From Cydia pomonella (lineage: Eukaryota; Arthropoda; Insecta; Lepidoptera; Tortricidae): DNA of 64,000 nucleotides. Below the pieces are notes generated by a model. That model was not told the origin of the DNA, made no database searches, and saw only the letters and a program-made list of their open reading frames with translations. The position numbers and the translations under genes are program-made. The stretch covers positions 12,216,703 to 12,280,702 of the forward strand of contig NC_084713.1 in NCBI RefSeq assembly GCF_033807575.1, in the 5' to 3' direction. Positions 58,790 through 64,000 of the stretch are shown piece by piece. Each line of letters begins with the position of its first letter. Within the stretch, counting starts at the first letter, position 1.

Positions 58790-60530
58790 ACTTCAATAAA
58801 TTACAAGATAACAATTAATATATCATATTTGTGTATCTTTAGATACATATATACATATTCTACAAACAATAAGGTAGATCATTAGTACTTCTGTGTTACA
58901 TCTGCGAAATGTAATCTATGCGCCAAAGAAAAGGCGTACCACCGCGAGTGTTTAAAGTGACGTTTCAAAATAATCTAAATAAGCTTAAAACAAAAAAAGT
59001 GGATTGTTATTATATTACTTTTATTATGTTTCTAGATATTATTAGAATACACTTTCATAACGAATAAAGGCATTTTCAATTCTTATTCTTTTTTCAAATT
59101 TTCGTACATGTGTGGCATCTCGCCAGTAGTCGGAGACGTACTAAACGCAATGAAGTGCCGGTACTTCAATGAGGTGCGAAATCATTTTATTGGAGATGCC
59201 GACTCTAGTACTTATACCTCAATGTACGTGACATCTATTTCAACTTATAACATTTGTTTTGTTTAAAAAAAAAAGTAAGTTTTTCAGTATAATATTTTTT
59301 TATAAGTAGTTGTAAACATTTTCATTTTTGTTTATTGGTTACAGGGCAGTTGTGTAAAAAGAATCCATTGTTTACTTTCGTATTTTCACCATCCATAAGT
59401 ATCCCTACTAATATTATAGGTTTCGTTTTCTTAGCATTCTTTTAATATTGCTTGTCTGAAATACAAAGCATTTTCACTAGCTTTCTCCAACAGGTTCAGA
59501 GAAAAGAGACCTGCCGTGACTACAATCAGGTTTCATTCGTCTAACTTGATAAAGGTAACTTGTACTTGATACAATATTGGAAAAGTTTAGTGAAGCTTCT
59601 AACTAGGGCAAGTTTTCACAATCAATATCGTCGTATCGTAATAACGTTAGATTCCATGCTAGTAATATACAAAACTATAAACTTTGTCACTGTGGAGGGA
59701 GTACTTAAAATCGTTACAAAAGAGAGTCGTTTCATAATTTTGAACCAACGTTGCCACGTTTGCTAACAAGAAACTTCTCAGAAGTCGACACCCCCGTAAC
59801 ACCTCACATAGCAACTACGGTGAGAGCACACTTCACAAACGCTACGTGATTTGAAAAATAAGACAATAGAAATGTTACATTTTGTATACAACACATAATA
59901 ATTTGTTTGCCAATAAATTTATGAGCGTTAAATGTGTGAGACGCGGAGGGAATTCGCGACAAACGTGGGTGTATACATCGGTAACGCGATTTGTAGCAAA
60001 CTTGTTTATCTCATTTTAACAAGTTTATAACATACCTAACACGTTTTGAAATATTATCTTGAAAATAACCTATTTATTTGTTTCTGGAGTGTATTTGACA
60101 AGAGAATGTTATAAAATATGACATGGCTTTTGAGCTCTTGTTTATCAAATTTTGATAGATTTTGTCCCTGCTACCTATAAAAAGTATCAATAAAATAACC
60201 AGTCAATAAGTAATTTTTGACTCAATTTTTTTCCCCTGGGGACCGAATTTTTACTTTCAACTGCTTGATTTCGTCACTCGAGTCTCTTTCGAAAACGGAG
60301 ATTTTATATTTTTAAATACATGCTATAAAAATCGGGAAACTAGTTGTATTGTTCACTCGTTTTCAATTCTATTAGTAGTTGAGATATATTGTAGAGAGCC
60401 ACACAAAATCGAGCGCTCGAAATAAAGAAATCGCGCCCCTAGCTTTAGACTTTAAAATCTAAGTAGATTGTGACATTTCGATTACAAATGCTCCATAAAA
60501 AGCATCAATGTAGGATGCATCAAGCTGCAG
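58790..60530. other. Intergenic, nothing recognised
   Basis: AT-rich, with short frames that lack motifs. Confidence 0.45.
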
Positions 60531-60652
60531 GAAACGGGTGATGACACAGTCCATTGAGTCCTTGATTAATTGAGTTGCCGTCGTTTCCACATTGCTGTGG
60601 TGATTGGAACGTTCAAATCCGTCACTCAATTGACAGTTACATCACCCGTTTC
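60531..60652. mobile_element. Short TIR element
   Basis: Ends GAAACGGGTGATG and CATCACCCGTTTC, about 122 bp, noncoding. Confidence 0.6.
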
Positions 60653-61162
60653 TCGTTGAATTCCGATTCCTATAAATAATGCGTAGATTGTATGTTGTTC
60701 CAGACTAAAATCAATTTTATGTACTGCCTTTTCCCACTTCCACTAACAAATTATGAATGACATTGACGACGATATAAAAATCCAGGATATAAGTACATTC
60801 ATGTAAACTTATTTTTTATAAGACTGAATAAAATAAAGAGCAATTTTGTGAAATTATTCGGCGTCTGTTTGCTTCGTCTATCGAAATATACGTCTCCTTT
60901 AATTGGACAGCTCAGAGTAAATCTTCCTGAACGATCCGGGACAAAGGGGTGGCCATAATCCACCATTTTCAGCTCTTGCTTTATTCGGGTCTTTGTTTCT
61001 TAGGGATTACTCAGTCCCCGAGTCGAAACGGAGACGTGACCTTTTAATACCTATTACTAGTAAAAAATAATACAAATGCTATTTTTTCAAAGATACTGTT
61101 CTTTTTTTGTAAATCAATCAGTCATTCTTTTAATAATTGATATTGAACATGTATTTTGGACA

Positions 61163-61330
61163 TTTCGTAGCAGAAAGAAAGGCCCCCAGTTCTACAGGTG
61201 GGAAGGCGAGATAAGGAAAACAGCGGAACCATTCTGGAGAAGGGCTACGATTGATAGGACTCATTGAAATGATTTAGAAAGAAAGAAAGGCCTCCGCCTT
61301 TGCCAAGAGGTAAACTAAGTTGCCCGATAT
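61163..61330 (+). pseudogene. LINE polyprotein C-terminal fragment
   Basis: A frame with RRKKGPQFYRWEGEIRKTAE and PFWRRATIDRTH before a stop at 61265-61267. The style R....RW...I.....PFW.R...DR is that of the C-terminal end of insect non-LTR retrotransposon polyproteins. A T-for-other substitution and a stop break the expected continuation. After that, 61275-61320 holds AAAGAAAGGCCTCCGCCTTT, likely the end of the same frame. 5'-truncated. Confidence 0.5.
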
Positions 61331-61753
61331 TATTTAAAGAGAAAAAAAGTGAATTTGTGTTTATTATTTAAAAAAGTATTTATGTCATTTTTAAATGTTT
61401 GTTACATATACTCAATAAGGCTATTTATTTTATAAATATGCATTATACCAATGTTTGTAATACTATCAGTATGAGTAACTAAATATACTTCTACTTCTGT
61501 TGCTGTCCTCTTTCTGTATTGTTTTTTTTTATTGAGCTGAGCCATAAAGAGTATTGTATACTTTTACATTTTACACTGTCTTATTTCTATCATTTCGGAA
61601 TTTTGATATATTTAAAAGTACACTTCAAAATAGCGTTCTCAATTATCTGTCTCAAACCGGTACATTTTCTTCTAAACAATATAACAAAACTGACAATCTG
61701 TTCGAATATCCTTATTATATTTTTTCCGCGGATTGATCGTATCCGAAATACCA

Positions 61754-62288
61754 TTATTTTTTTTTCATTGTCTTTGACAGCTGTATTATAACTTTATTTG
61801 TATTAAACATAGAACTTTTCTTACAGAAGCGAAGAACAAAGGGAACAACGACTCGCACATCCTTAAATGTCATCAAACTACATTCAACTTTAATTACAAA
61901 TCTCGGCAAAACTTTCGCATCTTGCGGGTCTTTTGAAAAGCGTAACACAAGAGGCATGAGAAAGTTTATGAAGTTCTGGATACTCGGAATTTGTGGACAA
62001 TTCTCCCCACACTCGGCTTTTATGTTTTCGTCCGTTCTTGCGGACGTAGTATATGAAAATCGGGAATTTGCGGACCTTTTCTGTACGGAAAAGTTTTGCC
62101 CCCAATTCAGGCAAAATGTAAACTCTAACCGTATTGCTTGTTTGGACAAATTTGTTTAGCATTGAGTTTTCAAGTTTGTATTGAGACGGTATCCGCTTCT
62201 TTCTCTTTTTCACTTTTTCTCGATCTGCATCAAGCCGTGGAGTAAACTCGGCTGATTTCCATACTAATAACTTTGGATACTTTGTCAA
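61754..62288 (-). other. Two overlapping open frames, unrecognised
   Basis: Two minus-strand frames of 131 and 132 codons overlap for about 260 bases (61754-62149 and 61890-62288). The second is Lys/Arg-rich near its start (REKVKKRKKRIPSQYKLE). GC content is above background. Neither shows a known motif, and a decayed coding region with a frameshift is as likely as chance. Confidence 0.25.
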
Positions 62289-63384
62289 GGGCGAGCTTAG
62301 AAGTAGCTATCAAAGTGGAAATCACCGCCGATTTTAGAGCTAGCGTCCTCGTTATATTCACTAGTACGTAATTGCGATACGACGACGATACGATTGCGCG
62401 CGTTTAAGTTAAGTAAATAGGTATTTATTTATTTTTAGTTTCAATATCTTATATTCATATGTATAAATTATTAATTTTTGACGTAGTGTCTTCGTGTTTG
62501 GAATTAATCTTGGCAGTAAAAGGCTTAGCTTAAAATGTCGTACAGAGCACTATTATCGGCTCCTTAAAATATTTAGAATAAATTCAAAACATTTGCTGTT
62601 TGTCTCGTATTGAGCATAATGGATGCACGTTTTCGTGATGCCAAATACCTCTAAAATTACACGACTAATCTAAAGTTACACGAATCCTAAATAATTTACT
62701 CATTATTGACATAGCACACTTACTATAGAAAATTCCCAGCATTACAAGAAAACATCGAAGCAACCTTTCGAGCGAGCAGCGTGGCGGAATTTAAATATTA
62801 AGGGGTAAATCTTGGGATTCCCGATATAAACCGAATAGTAGTATGTATACTTGAAGTACCACAAATTAAAATGTTTTCATAGAAAGTAATTGAATTTGTT
62901 CTTACAGTATTCCCGATAAACATTGAGGGATACTTTGCTTTACAAGAATATAATCTCAACGTTAAGCGAATGTGTTGACTATGAAAAATGTTGTGATCAA
63001 TTGATTATAATTTAAAACTAAGTTATAAAGTTATAACCTTTTTTTCGTAACTTACATTTGCCAGAAAAAATGGCGGGGGGACTATAGTTTTTACTACCTC
63101 GTTTGGTTTCATATTGGCTTTATATCAATAACTTATTAATTAAACTTTAGTTAATTACCGAAATTCGAACCCAGGACCAGTAGCTTCATAGGGAATAGTA
63201 ATTATTGAAATATAAAATAATATATACACCTCGAAGTTATTCTTGTTTTAGGCCTTTAAAGATGCTGATAACCTTAGACTGGCTCAAAGTTTACTAATTA
63301 ATACCAGAACTGTAACTTACTAACTATTATACGGCAGCAAAGATCATCAGTCTCAGGGCTGCTTTTAAACTTGTATCGACAAGG
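62289..63384. other. Intergenic with a SINE scrap
   Basis: At 63160-63200 (-) TTCGAACCCAGGACCAGTAG resembles the box-B region of the tRNA-derived SINE. Nothing else recognised. Confidence 0.4.
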
Positions 63385-63462
63385 TTAGAAGTTATTCCAG
63401 AACGAACTTATTTTCGGGTTACTTTAGAAGTTATTCCAGAACGAACTTATTTTCGGGTTACT
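63385..63462. repeat. 39-bp direct repeat, two copies
   Basis: Two adjacent identical units starting TTAGAAGTTATTCCAGAACG. Confidence 0.9.
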
Positions 63463-63608
63463 TAAAGTAGTAACATTTTGTTTTGTATGTTGATCAAGTA
63501 CTAGCCCCGATGTATAATTATTTTCTCTTCTAGTCACAGCATTTTCTGAGGTTGTCCCATTGTTCATTTATAATAGTAGTGTTTAGATAGTTACTTTTAT
63601 CTCTCAGT

Positions 63609-63796
63609 ACCCCTAGTGTAAATATTTTCGACAGTGAAACGTGACGTACGCGTTTGCGTTAAGTGTCATTTTGTATGAGATTTTTGACTTTCCAAAACGT
63701 CCCGCTTGGCGCGCTGTTCAAAAACCCATACAAAATGAGACTTAACGCAAACGCGTACGTCACGTTTCGCTATCGACTAAAATTACACTAGGGGTA
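63609..63796. mobile_element. Large-arm palindromic MITE, second copy
   Basis: Same family as 46438-46621: arms CCCCTAGTGTAAA, GAAACGTGACGTACGCGTTT and complement. The loop reads CCAAAACGTCCCGCTTGGCG, the reverse complement of the first copy's loop. Confidence 0.9.
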
Positions 63797-63825
63797 CTGT
63801 ACTGACTTTCTTTTCCGCACCAATT

Positions 63826-63936
63826 GTAAGTTTCTGTTTGGCCCAATGATTGACTGGTAGAGAATGCCTTAAGGCATTAAGTCCGCCATTTGTACTTTTT
63901 TTGTATTGTGCAATAAAGGTTTAATAAATAAATAAA
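63826..63936 (+). mobile_element. Retroposon 3' end
   Basis: Contains CTGGTAGAGAATGCCTTAAG, GGCATTAAGTCCGCCATTTG, then GTGCAATAAAGG and an (AAAT)n tail. This is a widespread lepidopteran retroposon terminus. Confidence 0.6.
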
Positions 63937-63937
63937 T

Positions 63938-64000
63938 ACAGTCAGCGATAAAAGATTGTATCAAAAATGTATTTTTTGATAAAAACTTATTTTCAAGTAG
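63938..64000 (+). mobile_element. TACAGTC-type element start, cut by window end
   Basis: TACAGTCAGCGATAAAAGAT begins right after the (AAAT)n tail. It resembles the ends of the 1335 and 23862 elements; the other end would be outside the window. Confidence 0.45.

Noticed and set aside
63385..63462. CRISPR-like direct repeats
   Set aside because: Only two adjacent units, no spacer, in a eukaryotic genome.

Overview
The window looks like a stretch of lepidopteran (moth or butterfly) nuclear DNA that is almost wholly transposon-derived. The evidence is an AT-rich background, dispersed repeats with (CTGT)n blocks behind a GGGTTCCGTA-type head, tRNA-derived SINEs, many fold-back MITEs and several non-LTR retrotransposon tails. 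I see no convincing complete host gene. Two short segments could be host exons: a GC-rich block at 51-188 (+) and a 66-codon open frame behind a splice-acceptor-like site at 17151-17353 (-). Both are tentative.

The best coding sequence is a non-LTR retrotransposon at 36827-39632 (+). It keeps about 924 codons with a single frameshift, a reverse transcriptase with a YLDDG active site, a C-terminal CCHH/CCHC-type zinc motif and a restriction-like endonuclease signature (RPD...D). It is flanked by a 12-bp candidate target-site duplication and ends in an A-rich tract. Two older, divergent relatives lie at about 3020-4350 (+) and 34877-35100 (-). A second restriction-like-endonuclease family, R4/Dong-like, sits at 6505-7530 (-) as two head-to-tail copies, each ending in (TAA)n. 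Tails of other LINEs are at 19080-19211, 36068-36208 and 61163-61330.

DNA transposon remnants include a pogo-like deletion derivative (25728-26890) that keeps only the two ends of its transposase, a PIF/Harbinger-like derivative with TAA target duplications (41244-42032) that keeps a putative first exon, and a GC-rich terminal-inverted-repeat element (40237-40897). Many 100-600 bp fold-back elements are scattered along the window (for example 1335, 7840, 13426, 14552, 20591, 23862, 31690, 34643, 39895, 46438, 46635, 54775, 56771, 58622, 63609).

Layout: 0-7.6 kb old LINE copies and dispersed repeats; 7.6-16 kb MITEs and an 0.8-kb tandem duplication carrying a SINE; 17-24 kb an inverted exon-like pair, tandem repeats and dispersed repeats; 25-27 kb the pogo derivative inside a broken minisatellite; 28-36 kb SINEs, duplications and LINE tails; 36.8-39.6 kb the young LINE; 40-42 kb two TIR elements; 43-64 kb SINEs, fold-back elements and long AT-rich stretches with nothing recognisable. 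Nothing suggests an operon, a CRISPR array or any bacterial feature.
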